Shown here: positions 9,113-21,064 of the stretch, in pieces | Numbering within the stretch: position 1 is the first letter of the stretch | How the letters are laid out: each line of letters begins with the position of its first letter | Source: Rhynochetos jubatus | Taxonomy: Eukaryota; Chordata; Aves; Eurypygiformes; Rhynochetidae | Assembly: GCA_027574665.1 (NCBI GenBank) | Contig: CM050652.1 | Coordinates: forward strand, 38,397,631-38,461,630 | Length of the DNA: 64,000 nt | Direction: 5' to 3' | Program-made: the position numbers and the translations under genes | The notes under the pieces: model-generated | What the model saw: the letters and a program-made list of their open reading frames with translations, nothing else | The model's database searches: none | Told to the model about the DNA's origin: nothing

Positions 9113-12100
9113 ATTGCAAGGGATTTTTTTCCTTTTCTAATAAGTAATCTGCTGAAAATAGAAACAACTGTAAATTCATTTTTGCTGAATTTGTCCCTTT
9201 CAGTAGGAAAAATGCTCTGGCCAAAAATATCCACAGCTACAGTGAATTTGAATTAAGCACATAAGTGGTATCTTTTTCAGAAAGACACTTTGCATCTCGT
9301 TTTATGGGCCTTTTGCCTGATATGTCAATAATGAAACTGGATACCACAGACTATTGATTTCACTAGGTCTACTCCTGTGAATTAAGAGATGAGACACTGG
9401 TCCCAAAGGCACTTAAGTATTCTGCCATATTTACACCCTGGCACTAATGTACTGTTTGGTCTCACATCAGACTTTTTGTTCCCCAGAAGGTGTGAGAAAG
9501 TGCTGCAGCAATTTGCTAATTTTGTGATTACTCTCATTTTCCAAATGAAGGTTGTGGCTAAATTCTGCTCTGCATAACGTGGATGTGAATATATAGTAGC
9601 TCCACAAAATATATAGCATCTCCATAGAACTCTGTAGCTGGTATGAAGGGAAGTCAAGCTCAGTCTTAAAGTCTTCGTTTGGGGGTTGTTTTTCTTTTTT
9701 CAGTAATACTGCTCTAGGAAATCACACTGAGGACTTCTGAACTGATCTTATCAAGCTTCTCCAGGACAAAGACTGTGCTTTACAGACTAAGAGTCCTACC
9801 ACTCCTTCTAGTCCTGCACATCAAGCCTCATAACATCCTTGTGAAGGGGGACAACCACCAAAGGTGGCCACCCACTGGTATCGCATTAGCCCCCTTCTAG
9901 AGAGACAGACTCTCCCGGGAGCCCAATTCATGGTTTTTCAGCAAGTCTCCTGCTTCCCCCTCCAGAGAAGCTGGAACCAGGCTTTGTTGTTTAAGATGTT
10001 TCAGTCTTCTCATAACACAACAAATGAAATCAGGCAGGGATTCCAAGATCAATAATTTCCTAATGGATGTACTGAACATAAAACTCATAGAAGATGACGT
10101 CGTTCAAAATTATGAATAGCAAGAATTTCCACATATAAAAACATGACCGGATTCTCTTTTCCATCTGAATACTTCCTCAAAAATACGAAGTCAGATACTG
10201 AATTATGGAACTATTTCTCCCCAGCAGAGCCTTTAAAGAGACAGATGACTACCCTCTGATTATCCCTGATTCTACTAATAAAAGGCACAAATGTCTATTC
10301 TGGTAAGAACACCCACTCATGGCCAGCAATATGTTTTCTAAAGAAGGCAATTGTAAGTACCAGCTTCATTTAGCTTATGTTAGTGCAATGAAGCAGAATT
10401 CCAATATATTTTTTAAATCAATAGCTCCTTCACATTCATTCTAAAGGTATTTAGACGCTAGTGTTTTTCACTCATTAGCATGAGGTTGCTGAAACAAATC
10501 TGAATGCGAATGCATTTTGTGCAGATCTCACCTCAACCTTAGAAGTACAGTCCCCAGATTTTCTTATTTTTGTGACAGAGCTTGTGATTTTTTAGAAAGC
10601 AGGCCCCCCAACACTTAACTAAAAACTACAGCCCACTCAAGTAATTTCCAACCGTGAGATTACCACACAGTGCATGTTTGACCGGGAAAGCTGAAGTACT
10701 AGTTATTACAACATTGCCCCAAGAAGATAAAATGCCACTATTTCCTACCTTGAATTTTACCTGATTCAGCTGACAGGCTTGGGAAATGGATTCATACAGA
10801 GGTTGAGCAAGGATCTACATGCTTCCTCTTTGAAAAGGTTCGTAGGGATGTATTAGTCCATACTGACTTAAGGTTGTCAATGCATCTCTTCACTGATGAA
10901 GAGAATAATAAAATGAGGTAATTTTATTATTAAACCCTTAGCGAGCCAGTGTAAGGCCTTTTCTCAAGAAACAATTACCTACATGACCTGACCAAATCCT
11001 CATTTGTTACCTCTTTGCTTTTCCAGAACCAGGGTTTGTTCGTCTTAGAAAGAAATTCTGCAAAAATGCTCTCTTAAAGAGATTTTTTTTTAACATAAGG
11101 CAGGTGGCGGGTTGATATGGTGACTGCTAAGTTTTTTTTCTAGTCTAGTTGATTTTTCTAGCCTATTTCCTGTGAGTGGATATTTAATTAATCATATATT
11201 TTAATTCTGTTCACAAAATTTGTTAAAAAAGAGAATGAGGTGAAATAGTTAATTAGTTGAGTAATCTGGATGACGCAAATGTCTCTAATTACAAGTTAGT
11301 CTAATGCATCACTTTGTGCTTTTGCTACCACCTGCCATTCCTTTACAAGAAAACAGTGCTTCCTAGTCATCTTGGGAGACATTAGCTTTTTATCGCAAGA
11401 ACATGTAATAGATCATACCTACTAAAAAGAGTATAACCTGTGCTGCCTTGCAGTCTCTCATGCAACGCCTAATGTAAGTCAAAGGTTCATGCTGACCTGT
11501 AATCAGTCGCAACAGATTTAGGTCTTCATCCAACAGCAAGCTCTGTATAGGTTGATTACTTCACCTGCGGCACTCAGCAGAAGGGCCTAATTCTGTTTTC
11601 AGAGATGCACAGACAAGTGTCTCTGATTTCAGCGAGCAATATGTGGGTATACCAACAGCACAACTGGATTTAATTTTCTGTTTACACAGCTGTCATGCAA
11701 TATTGGAATCAGTATATATATCACCTTAGTAAAATGTTACCTTTTTAAGGACATGAAAATCCCTGATCACATTTTAGACAAGAATATTTTACACTTTTTG
11801 TGTGAATACATATGCGGCTGTCGTAACACAACCATAGTAGAGTTGTCTTTCCATAGCAAACCAGATTTGCAATATGACATGCATTACCTTGCCATTACAA
11901 AGCACTATTTAAACACATTACAGAATGAATTTTTTTGCTGTACTTTTAGCTCAGTAACTGCAGACTTGTTTTCTCTAAAATCTATTATCAGCTACAGATA
12001 TCAAGGGAGATTTTGTTAATGTCTGCTGACAGTTTCTTTAGCATTCCCTAGAAGCATGCCTCATATATTCAGGCTCAGAACAAAAAAGCCAAGCAGTTTC

Positions 12101-13798
12101 CATCACATTACAAAAAAAAATTGCCATTCAGGATATAATTTGTGACCTAGCATTAGTTGGCAAGTGGAATGCATTTTGTGATTCCACATGAACCAAAGCT
12201 GCAGAATCACCATCAATAATTCATAAGTTTAGGCTATACATAAAAGATGGTAGCCTGTGTAAGGCCAAATGTTATACTTGCTTCAGTTGAAACAGAGAAA
12301 TCTTAGCAGTTTAAGCTTGCTATGTTATTTCATTGCTGTGACATCTTCAATGACTTCCAACAAAAGCAAGTTGTATGCAGCTCTGCCTGAGAGGAAGCAC
12401 AGGTCTTGTGCTCAACAGGAGCCATGCCCAATATGCAAAGGTTGAATTCAGCTCCTGTCAATCCTCACTGTTGCCTCCTCTGAACTAATTATTTTCCAAG
12501 ATTACCCAGGGAACAAAGTAACACCATATAAACATGTATTTTCCTCTTTTTTTCCTCATGATTAGAGACATTTTCATAATAAAGGCCAAGCTTTGTTTGC
12601 AAGCATTCCCAGCAACTTAATGAAACAAGTGAAACTTAGTAAGCCACTTACTTTCCTTACTGGCAGGATATACACCCGGTTTCCAATAGGAGAACAAAAA
12701 ACCAAAGCATATCAAAACTAATGGAAAGTCCAGTATTAATAGAGGATACACTGAGATTAGAAGGCATGTTATGTCAAATAGAGGCTGTACACTAATTTTG
12801 TAGGGATGATCATTCTAATACATGTTGTAAAAGAACAATCTTAAAGCAGCTTAAGGCTTTTATTAAAATGGATCACGAAATGCTCCCTATCTTTCAGTCA
12901 ATAATCTCTTGCACATATGAATATAAGGCATAACAGCATGAGCTTCCTAGCTATAGATATACAGGAGAGGCTCCTGAGATATTAAGAAGTGTAGCCTCAT
13001 ATTCCAAAGCAATAAAATACCAATAACTGAGGCAAACCACTTCCCTTCACAACAGCAAACAAAAGAATGCAGTGCCCACTTCCTGATGCATCCGTACAAA
13101 CAACTATTTTCATAACACAGTTTACTGGGTGGGGAGGGGGCATACATGCTCATGCACTGCTTCCACATTAAGAGAGACATGAAATTCTACTATTACTTTT
13201 AACGAATCTGCAGTAAGACAATGCAAATTAGTTGAATCTTAAAAACCCCTCCTAAAACCAACATTCCCGGGAGCAAAAGTATCCGTACCTGTGCACTTTA
13301 CTGATGAGCACCCTGCCTTTGCCTTCACTGAAGTTTATTAATTAGACAGGGTGCAACAGCCATTTGCTACTTCAGAAGTAGCTGTGCTTGCCATAAACGA
13401 TAAACCAAAGAAACTCTTCAACTTTACTAATTGAGAACTCAATTCAATCACACGGTTACCCCAGGTTTTATTTCCTTCCTAGGAGTATATATGCTTAAGT
13501 CTGTTCAGGAGAGAGAAACTGAAAAATAAGCAGGTTTTTGTGACTTAAAAGACGCCTGAGATTTACTCCAGAAACATAAGCCATGACTATCAGAACGAAA
13601 CTGGCAGCGGCACTTCATGCACGTACTAGGGCGCTCATCGCTTGCCACATTTCTGAATGAGGCACACGTTTTGCTAGCAAAGCAGAGCGAGGATTTATGA
13701 TCACCGCTACAGCCGAAACGCCTGCTGTCGCAGCTGAAATTTCCCCTTCTAACATCCTGCTGCCACGAGCAGATACAAGTATCCCCCCAGACAAATTT

Positions 13799-13840
13799 AA
13801 AAAAGAAGGAAAAAAAAAAAAAAAAGAAGAAAAAAGGGAT
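13799..13840. repeat. A-rich tract at the CpG island edge
   Basis: 'aaaaagaaggaaaaaaaaaa'-type purine-rich sequence just left of the CpG island. Read on the minus strand it is a T/C-rich stretch within the first intron. Confidence 0.85.
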
Positions 13841-14124
13841 AAACACTCAGGATTTGCTTCCGCTGCCCCAACCCCCGGCCAGGTCCAGGCGACCCGGAGC
13901 CGGCGGGCTCGACCGCCGCCCGCCCCGTCGCCCGCTGTCCGCGGTGCTGAAAGGCGCTCGCGCCGCTGCCTGCCCGGGGCTGGCGGCGGCCGGACGCCGG
14001 CAGCCGTCGCCTCCCGTGGGGCCGCCCCCCCACACCCTCCCGCCACAACAGGTGCGCCGAGGGGCGCGAGCGGGTGCCCGCCGCCCTCCCCTCCCCGCCG
14101 GCCGGCCCCGGCCCCCCCGCTCAC

Positions 14125-14185
14125 CTGCGGCGCGGAGGTGGAGCAGAAGGCACAGCGCCCAGAGGCACGCGGGCGCCCGCCGCAT
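14125..14185 (-). CDS. First coding exon with signal peptide, unidentified gene
   Basis: The ATG at 14185-14183 has an A at -3 (context ACCATGC), a good start context. The exon encodes 20 residues plus one base: a short basic start (MRR), then a hydrophobic core rich in Leu, Ala, Cys and Trp (WALCLLLHL), then RAA. This is a typical cleavable signal peptide, so the product should enter the secretory pathway. The exon ends CCGCAG|GTGAGC, a consensus donor, in phase 1, as is common for signal-peptide exons. It lies inside a CpG island, which fits a first exon. The frame stays open past the donor, but only as GC-rich intron sequence. I do not recognise the protein. Its link to the exons at 1.5-2.0 kb is inferred from strand and position. 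Confidence 0.72.
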
Positions 14186-14198
14186 GGTTCGAGCCGCG

Positions 14199-14262
14199 CT
14201 GAGGCGAGGCGAGGCGAGCCGAGCCAGGCAGAGCCGAGCCGAGCCGAGCCAGGCAGAGCCGC
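14199..14262. repeat. Pentamer repeat GAGCC/GAGGC in the promoter or 5' UTR
   Basis: There are about a dozen tandem 5-mers of the type GAGGC, GAGCC and AGGCA. A larger unit (GAGCCGAGCCAGGCA) occurs twice. The repeat begins some 14 bases upstream of the minus-strand ATG, so it probably lies in the 5' UTR or core promoter. Confidence 0.75.
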
Positions 14263-14325
14263 GCTACCAGCGTCCCGCTCCCTCCGCCCGCCCGCCCCCG
14301 TTAGTGAGCATGCCTGGGAGCGGGC

Positions 14326-14337
14326 TGCGCATGCGCA
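14326..14337. promoter_or_regulatory. NRF-1-type site TGCGCATGCGCA
   Basis: This is a perfect 12-bp palindrome matching the known NRF-1 consensus (YGCGCAYGCGCR). It lies about 140 bp upstream of the minus-strand start codon, inside the CpG island. Binding is inferred from the motif alone. Confidence 0.6.
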
Positions 14338-14660
14338 GCGTCGCGCGGGCGGGAGGGCGGTGGGGTGGGGGGCTGCCCTCACCTGCCTCCTCGGTGCGGG
14401 GTGAGGTGAGGGCCGAGCCCGGGCGGCGGGAAGCGGCGGTGGCTGGTTCTGAGATCGCCCCCTCCAGCGCCGGGAGATGCTGGAAAAACTGCTGGGAGCA
14501 GACGTGTCCGGGGACGAGAAGCGGAGGGAGAGATGTCCGGTCCCAGCCGCGTGTCTGGGCAGGAGGCGATAGCGCGGGGGGCGGGTTCTCCCTCAGCTCC
14601 CAGCCGAAGCGGCAGTCGGGGCTCGCTGCAGCGTCGAAGCGGTGGGGGTTGCGTCTCCCC

Positions 14661-16596
14661 AATATTGCAGCGCTGATGAGGCTCCTCTCAGAAGATTTGG
14701 CATGTCTGGGAGGACTTCGGCGATGTGTGGTTCTGTGCTTGCGGCCGAGGCAACCCTCCAGCGTACGTAAGCCACGAAAACCGCGTGATGGAAAGCACGG
14801 CTGATAAAGAAATCAACTCCGGGCAGTGGTTCAGGCCGGACTGATGCGACACCGACTCAGGAGACACTTAGCAAATGTGATTATATGGGTATCAGAGACC
14901 CACACTGAGGTCGAACATGAAACAGCCCTGTAACAATATCATTTTCTGAAGTGGAGTTTAATTGATCGAAAGAGTCACTGGAGGCTAACCTTGAGAGGAA
15001 CCAGGTGATTGTCACCCGGCAAGTGATCCGTCTACAGCCTAGTGCTGGATGTGGCAAGCAGTGCACGCGCACGGCCAGGTCTGCGGCTGAAATGGTGCGT
15101 CCTAAGTCGAAAATAAAAAAGGAGATTAACGGAGCTTGCTTGCTTCTAACTGTCTTTAAATAAACCTTTGTGCAGAAATTTTCCTCCTCTAAAGATGGGA
15201 AGGACTGCACAGGGCCTGGTATCTCGATGCGATTGCGTGTGTGACTATGTATGTATGCAAATGAGCTTCCTTTGCCAGCCCCCACACGGCTGTTACCATA
15301 CGTACAGACAGTTAGGTCGTTCGCCTGACAGCAACATCAGTGAAAAAAGGCTTGGGTTGGAAGACAGCTCTCAATCTTGAGCTCTGCCCGAAATAAGGAA
15401 CTACAATGATCGAGGGGATTTTTGAACAAGGAGTGGTATTTGAGCCCTGTCATCTCCCTAATATATTTTGTAGGTATTGTGTTTCAGATGCCCTGCTAAA
15501 TCCTGAGATTTCTGCTGCTTCCTCTGCTGAGATGGTAATTTGCTGTGGGTATATACAAATTGCAGCACATCCTGTTCCAGTTTAATCCTATTAGTTCTGA
15601 CTTGTAGAAATGAAAGCTAAAAGAAGTGAAAGAATGAAGTCTACCCGTGCGGTACATCCCACCTGTGCCCCCGCAACTGCAGTTCTTACGTGCCTAGGCC
15701 TATATATGCATATAGGAACAACAAGTAGGGGGCTATACTTACTTCCCCTAGTGAGCGGTGCAGTGCAGATTAGCCAACTCCTAGGGAAAGACAAAAGAAA
15801 CATTTACTTACAGTCCTCTGATGTTTTGTTATTGTCCACAGGTCATCACCTTTGTGTGTTCTAGGTAAGGATTTAGGGTCAAATATGTCAACAGGATAAC
15901 TCCACTGAAGCTAATGGTATTGATTTGTCCCCATGTGGTTACAGATGAGGCAGCTGTGGTTTCATATGACTGAGTGCTGTAGCAATATCTAGTCACCTCA
16001 CTTGCAGAGCCCTAAGGCACAAAGACCAGATGACTCACCACTACTCTGTTAAGAAAATTGTTTTCCACTGGGGAAATGTCTTGAGATAGGGTTTTGAGCC
16101 CACATCCAAAAAAACCCCAAACATTTAGGCTGGTAACTTGTACTTAAGCTGAATTCAATAGGAAGTTAAGACTAAATAATTTGCTGAATTTTATATCAAT
16201 GCATCCTTTTCAAAAGGCAGTCTCGTCAAGAAAAAATGGAAGCATTGCTGTGAAGTGGGAAGCTGTTACACAGAAAGGAGCTAACACATGTTGCATCAGC
16301 TTGAATTCTCTAGTTTCAGTGATTTTTTATTTTATTTTGTTTTTTTCCAAATATAGAGCATGATATTAGCAGAGTGGAGATCACTAGAACATGTCATACC
16401 CTGAGAGAGTGTATTAAGTTTAGAGCTGAATTAAGTGCGTGGATTTATAAGTGAGGTAAATAGTATGGGATTTTGCTAATTCCCTTAAATGCTTTTTCCA
16501 TAGCACCACATTCTCTTCTGATGTGACAGACTGAGTATGCTGCTGAGTATGCTGCTCAATACTGTTTACAATTAAGAGACACCGGCCCAATTGTTC
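14661..16596. other. Upstream flank of the CpG island, no gene seen
   Basis: GC content falls off gradually to about 15.3 kb. No clear exon or repeat was found. A divergent non-coding transcript is possible but nothing shows it. Confidence 0.5.
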
Positions 16597-16945
16597 ACAG
16601 AATCACAGAACGGTCAGGGTTGGAAGGGACCTCTGGAGATCATCTATTCCAAACTCCTGCCAAGGCAGGTTCATCTAGAGCAGATTACACAGGAACGCAT
16701 CCAGGCGGGTTTTGAATATCTCCAGAGGAGACTCCACAACCTCTCTGGGCAGCCTGTTCCAGTGCTCTGTCACTCTCAGAATAAAGAAATTTTTCCTCAA
16801 GCACAGGTGGAACTTCCTGTGCTCCAGTTTGTGCCCATTACCCCTTGTCCTGTTGTTGGGCAACACTGAAAAGAGTCTAGATCCATCCTCTTGACACCAG
16901 CCCTTTAGATATTTATAAGCACTGTTAGAGTTCTTACTGTCAGGC
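16597..16945 (-). mobile_element. CR1 LINE fragment (3' end)
   Basis: Read on the minus strand, this is a CR1 3' end whose terminal sequence lies at 16597-16640 (plus strand 'cacagaatcacagaac', 'ggttggaagggacc'). It encodes part of the C-terminal region of the CR1 polyprotein, with motifs such as [13 protein letters not shown] and [10 protein letters not shown]. The text after the tail ('ctctggagatcatc', 'caggttcatctagagcagat') differs from the other copies here, so it belongs to another CR1 subfamily. It is 5' truncated, and the right edge fades out near 16940-16980. Confidence 0.9.
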
Positions 16946-17668
16946 TGGGTAGACCATCTTCCTTGTCTGGGAAGCATTTTGCACTTCCATTGACAAATTG
17001 CTTTAAGAGGAAGCTAAACCAGTGAAAGCCAAATTGAGAATCAACCTGCACTTTAAGAGGGCAGCGATACATAGATTAGCAAGCAAAAAATATATCTGAA
17101 GAAGACAGAATCACACTTTTGTCTAAGATGAATAATAACGGATGCTCGTATCTGTTGTCCCTTGACAAGCTTCGGCAGAAAACTGAAGCACTGTGTAGTA
17201 ATAAACAAAAGCAGGTTGGAGGAGGAGGAGGGGTGAAGAGGAGGTAATATGCAGAGATCAAAGGATTCTTTGGAAAGATGAATGCAAATCAGAAAAATAA
17301 CTACTATTTGATGTGTGCATGTGTGTGCATACAGCCATCTCAGCAGAGGAAAGCCCGTGACACGTGAGATTAGGTCTCACACTAAATTGTAGTGCTGGGA
17401 ATAGGGGTTCTTTTAACACAGTGCGGAAAGGTAACTGCGACAGGAAAAGCATGAGGGAGTAGCTTGTGTCCTGAGAGATTGCCTGTGGACAAAATCATTA
17501 TTGTACCAATGCAAATGCATCATGTTCCTCAATGAGTATTGTCATCATAGGATTACAGCATTTCTAAAGTGGTCTGAGACTCATCGGTGTATTTTTGACA
17601 GAATCTCCAATATAGACATGAAAAAACTGACACTGACTCAGCTGAGAAACAACAAAAACTTTGACAGC

Positions 17669-17670
<2 letters not shown>

Positions 17671-17721
<51 letters not shown>
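17671..17721. repeat. (GA)n microsatellite, about 51 bp
   Basis: Uninterrupted GA dinucleotides, about 25 units. Confidence 0.97.
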
Positions 17722-17724
<3 letters not shown>

Positions 17725-20433
17725 ATGCAAGGGGTTTGTGGCTATGTATGAGGTCTGAAACTTCACGGCCATTATCCAGATTTTGGCAAGACCATGTTAT
17801 GATTTTTATATAGTTTTAATATTTTTCTTTTTTTTTTTTTTCTAATGAAGTTAACTATAGCTTAAGTGGAAACATTTCACTCTTGTTTCATGAGGTGATT
17901 TGGAAAGAATCAAATGGATTAAGGGGTACCTGACCCAAAGCCTGTTAAAGATACAAGACAAACCACTGTTAACCCCCCGTGTGAGCAACTAATGTCTTGA
18001 ATGAGACCTGTAAGGGGTGGGGGTAGTCCTAACCAGTACTGAGGGCAAGACATGAGTACTTGCAAATGCGTTTAGCCAGGCTTATTACTTCCCTTCTGGC
18101 AACCAGTGTCATTCAGGCATTTAGATTGCCAGCAAAGTTACATTGCTTGCTTTTGATGTGAAGCTATACAGCTCCAGGTCACCTGCTTTCCAACAGAGCC
18201 CAAAAGCAATGGTTTTGTACAGCATTTCAAGAGTTTAATAAGCTGCAGATAGAGAGGGGAAATGAAGCTGCAGTTCAGGTGCTGGTTATGGCTTTCTCTG
18301 TATTTTCCATGTGAAGGAGGAGAGGAATGAATGAGATGTGGAGCTGCTTATTCCTACCAGCTTTGTGATAGCTTGTCTCAGCACTTTGCATTTAGTCATA
18401 AAATATTTTTACGCAGATTTGAAATAGTAAGGAAGGCTATTTATCTTCTTGCCCATGGCAAGGTCTTTTAGCACTGTTTCCATCTGAAGCCTAATCGTGC
18501 AAATGTGCCAGAAACATTCAGCTGTGCTTTCCGCTGTGCTGCATTAGCTGTTCCATTGTTTTGCCTGAAAGTGGGACATGAAAACACAGGTCAAAACATT
18601 CCACATATAGGTGTTGGATTCACTTCACCTAGCCTGAGACATCTGCAAGGTAGATACCTTCCTCTGAACTAGTCATGCTGAGCTCCCTTTGTCATCAAGA
18701 GGGAGAAATAGGAAGCCCTAGAGCATATTTTATCTGACCTGATTTAGAGGTCAACCTTGGGATGAACCATGCCCCAAAATGCCAAATTTTCTCCACTGAC
18801 AGTAATGGGAATTTAAGATAATTAAGTCATATACAGATATGAATATTTGCTCTGGTAACTTGTTCACCTGGGCATTTTTCTGAATTTCTAATTGGAGATA
18901 CCTGTGATTTTGAATTGGTGATAAACAGACCTCCACAAGGACATAGTCAACAATTCTATGTTAGCAGACATTTTTGGCTCTCTGTCCAGGTCCGTTCATA
19001 GCCAGTATCTGGAACAGCAAGTGGCAGCTCTTATTTCCTACAGCCTAGGTATCATGTCACCATTTTCTCTGATTTAAAGTGCTTCTCTCTTTCATGCTAT
19101 TCGTACCAGAGGGCAGTGAAGATACCATCCTCCAAAGTTCTACCAGGGGCATCAAGATTTATAAAGTCAGGTACTTTAAATTACAACACAGAAAGAAAAA
19201 GATGTAAAAGTAAGTTTCAGATTATCCTTAAAAGACCTTTAGTCAAGGCTAGGAAAACATCTCTTGAACTACACTTATTTGTATAGTCAGTTATTTTATG
19301 TCAAAGTAATTCAAGATGATATGCCTTTCTCATTAAATACTACTAAAAACCCCACAAAGATGTGTGTGTATACAATATGCATTTAAATACGGAAGGCAAG
19401 TTACCCGTGGTTACTAATACCTACACCACACATCTCTAAATGATGCAGCTATGCTTGAGATGTAAACTAAGTTGCACAATACAATTTATATGCTAAACTC
19501 AAACCTCTCAAAACAGAAGTAACGACATTTGTGTAGCGATAATGATAATAATGAGCTTCTATCTCAAGTAAATCAAACTTCAGGCAGTTCTGATCTAATC
19601 CATAGATGCCAGTGTTAAGGTATGTTCAGGTTCAGACAAGATGAGGGAATTTGGGCATTTGTCTATTTGCAGTATCAGCCTGAGGCAGTTTACTTTGATG
19701 TTATATTTCAAGAAGTGTACCATTCCTTGAAACAGGAAATAAAAGAATAACCAGTCAAAGTCTTATTAATTGAATATGCGATTTTGTGCAAAGTTGACTT
19801 TCTTCTATACCAAGTAAGCAAAACCAAACTGCCAGTCACCTCTCTCAGATTGGTTTAACACTCCCTATTTTCTTGTATAAGCACAAAACTTGGTTTTAAT
19901 GAAAATTTGCCTGATTTGTCTGCCCATTGGCTTTTCAAACAATGTTTCTAAAATATACTTGGAACCAGGAGTTGAGGTTTCGGTGCATCAAAACCTGCAG
20001 CACCTTAGGCTGTAAGGCAAGAAAATGGACAGGAAACTGTGATCTGTCAGTACTGAATTGACTTTCATGGAACATTAGGGAATGAGAATCATAGCAGTAG
20101 TCCTCAGCAAGTAACAAGTAAACATCTTGTATGATTAATATTCAGCCTGATACTCTTCAGAGATTCAGTGAGTAAAAGAATATTTAATTAATTATTTTGC
20201 TTTAGGATATAATTTCATTAATTTTTTATTAGACACATGACATACCATAAATGTAAAGATCTTAACGTAATGGCCCTAATTTGGATAGTTGGTAGGACTC
20301 TGTTATCGCTTCATGTCAGGCTGAAGTTATATACGTGTTTGCTAAGGGAGAAGGTACCTGATCAGCCCAAGACATCTAAGATTGGGCCTGATAAAATGTC
20401 TGGATAAACTCTATGTTTAGCCATCTCTAGGGG

Positions 20434-20459
20434 GTTTTGTTTGTTTGTTTGTTTGTTTT
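20434..20459. repeat. (GTTT)n microsatellite
   Basis: About six GTTT units. Confidence 0.9.
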
Positions 20460-21030
20460 AAGTTCGGTGGCTGTTTTAACATATCAAATCTTCATCTTTC
20501 AACTCACACTGCTAGTTACACACACAGACAGTCCTACTGAAGTACGTGGGTGTCCTAAACATGTCTTTTTCAGTGACCAGTCAAGACGACAGAATGAAAT
20601 TCTGCAGGTATTAAGAGCCATGGCAAAAATCTCATTTCCTTTTATTCTAAGGCATATTTCGTCAAACTTCCCTTATCCAGCATAAGCCCACAGCATAATG
20701 CACATAATATTTGTTCTAAAATCCCTCTCAAACAATTTTCCTCTGGGGCAGAAGATGGGGAAGAGAATAAACAACATCAGGCAGATGCTAGCCATGTTGC
20801 TCCTTACAATTCTGGAAGGAAAACCAATCTCTCAGGAACAAACTGATAGAAGTTGAACAGTACGGGTCTACGCACTGAGTTTGAGGAGCTTGCAGCAAAC
20901 TCCTAAATCTTTAAAGAAGTCACACATTTTCTTATTAAGAATATTACTTCTTGGGCATTTTTTTGCTTGCTTGTTTTATAAATATAAACTGGAAAGCAAC
21001 GGCCTATAACAAATTAATATTCCACTTAAA

Positions 21031-21064
21031 TAATATATATATAAATATATATTATATATATAAT
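21031..21064. repeat. AT-rich (TA)n microsatellite
   Basis: Imperfect alternating TA/ATA that could fold on itself. Confidence 0.9.

Larger units (their letters stand above)
4488..14124 (-). other. Probable large intron region
   Basis: AT-rich sequence with the solo LTR (5065-5634) and the GT/GA tract at 9 kb. The best further exon candidate is 7995-8088 (minus), described under findings. Otherwise nothing is supported. Confidence 0.4.
13855..14660. promoter_or_regulatory. CpG island promoter
   Basis: About 800 bp is very GC-rich and dense in CpG, in sharp contrast to the AT-rich flanks. It contains the first coding exon (minus strand), GC boxes (CCGCCC runs near 14285-14300), an NRF-1-type palindrome at 14326-14337, and no evident TATA box. 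CpG-island promoters are often bidirectional. GTGAGG donor-like sequences lie at about 14400-14410 on the plus strand, but no plus-strand coding exon was recognised. Long arginine/proline-rich open frames here come from the GC bias. Confidence 0.8.

Noticed and set aside
13615..14804. Long open frames in the CpG island on both strands (up to 316 codons, Arg/Pro/Ala-rich)
   Set aside because: GC-rich sequence has few stop codons. The frames overlap on both strands and have low-complexity composition. Only the short signal-peptide frame ending at a consensus donor is credible.
17671..17721. Tandem array that might suggest a CRISPR
   Set aside because: A simple dinucleotide repeat with no spacers, in a vertebrate genome.
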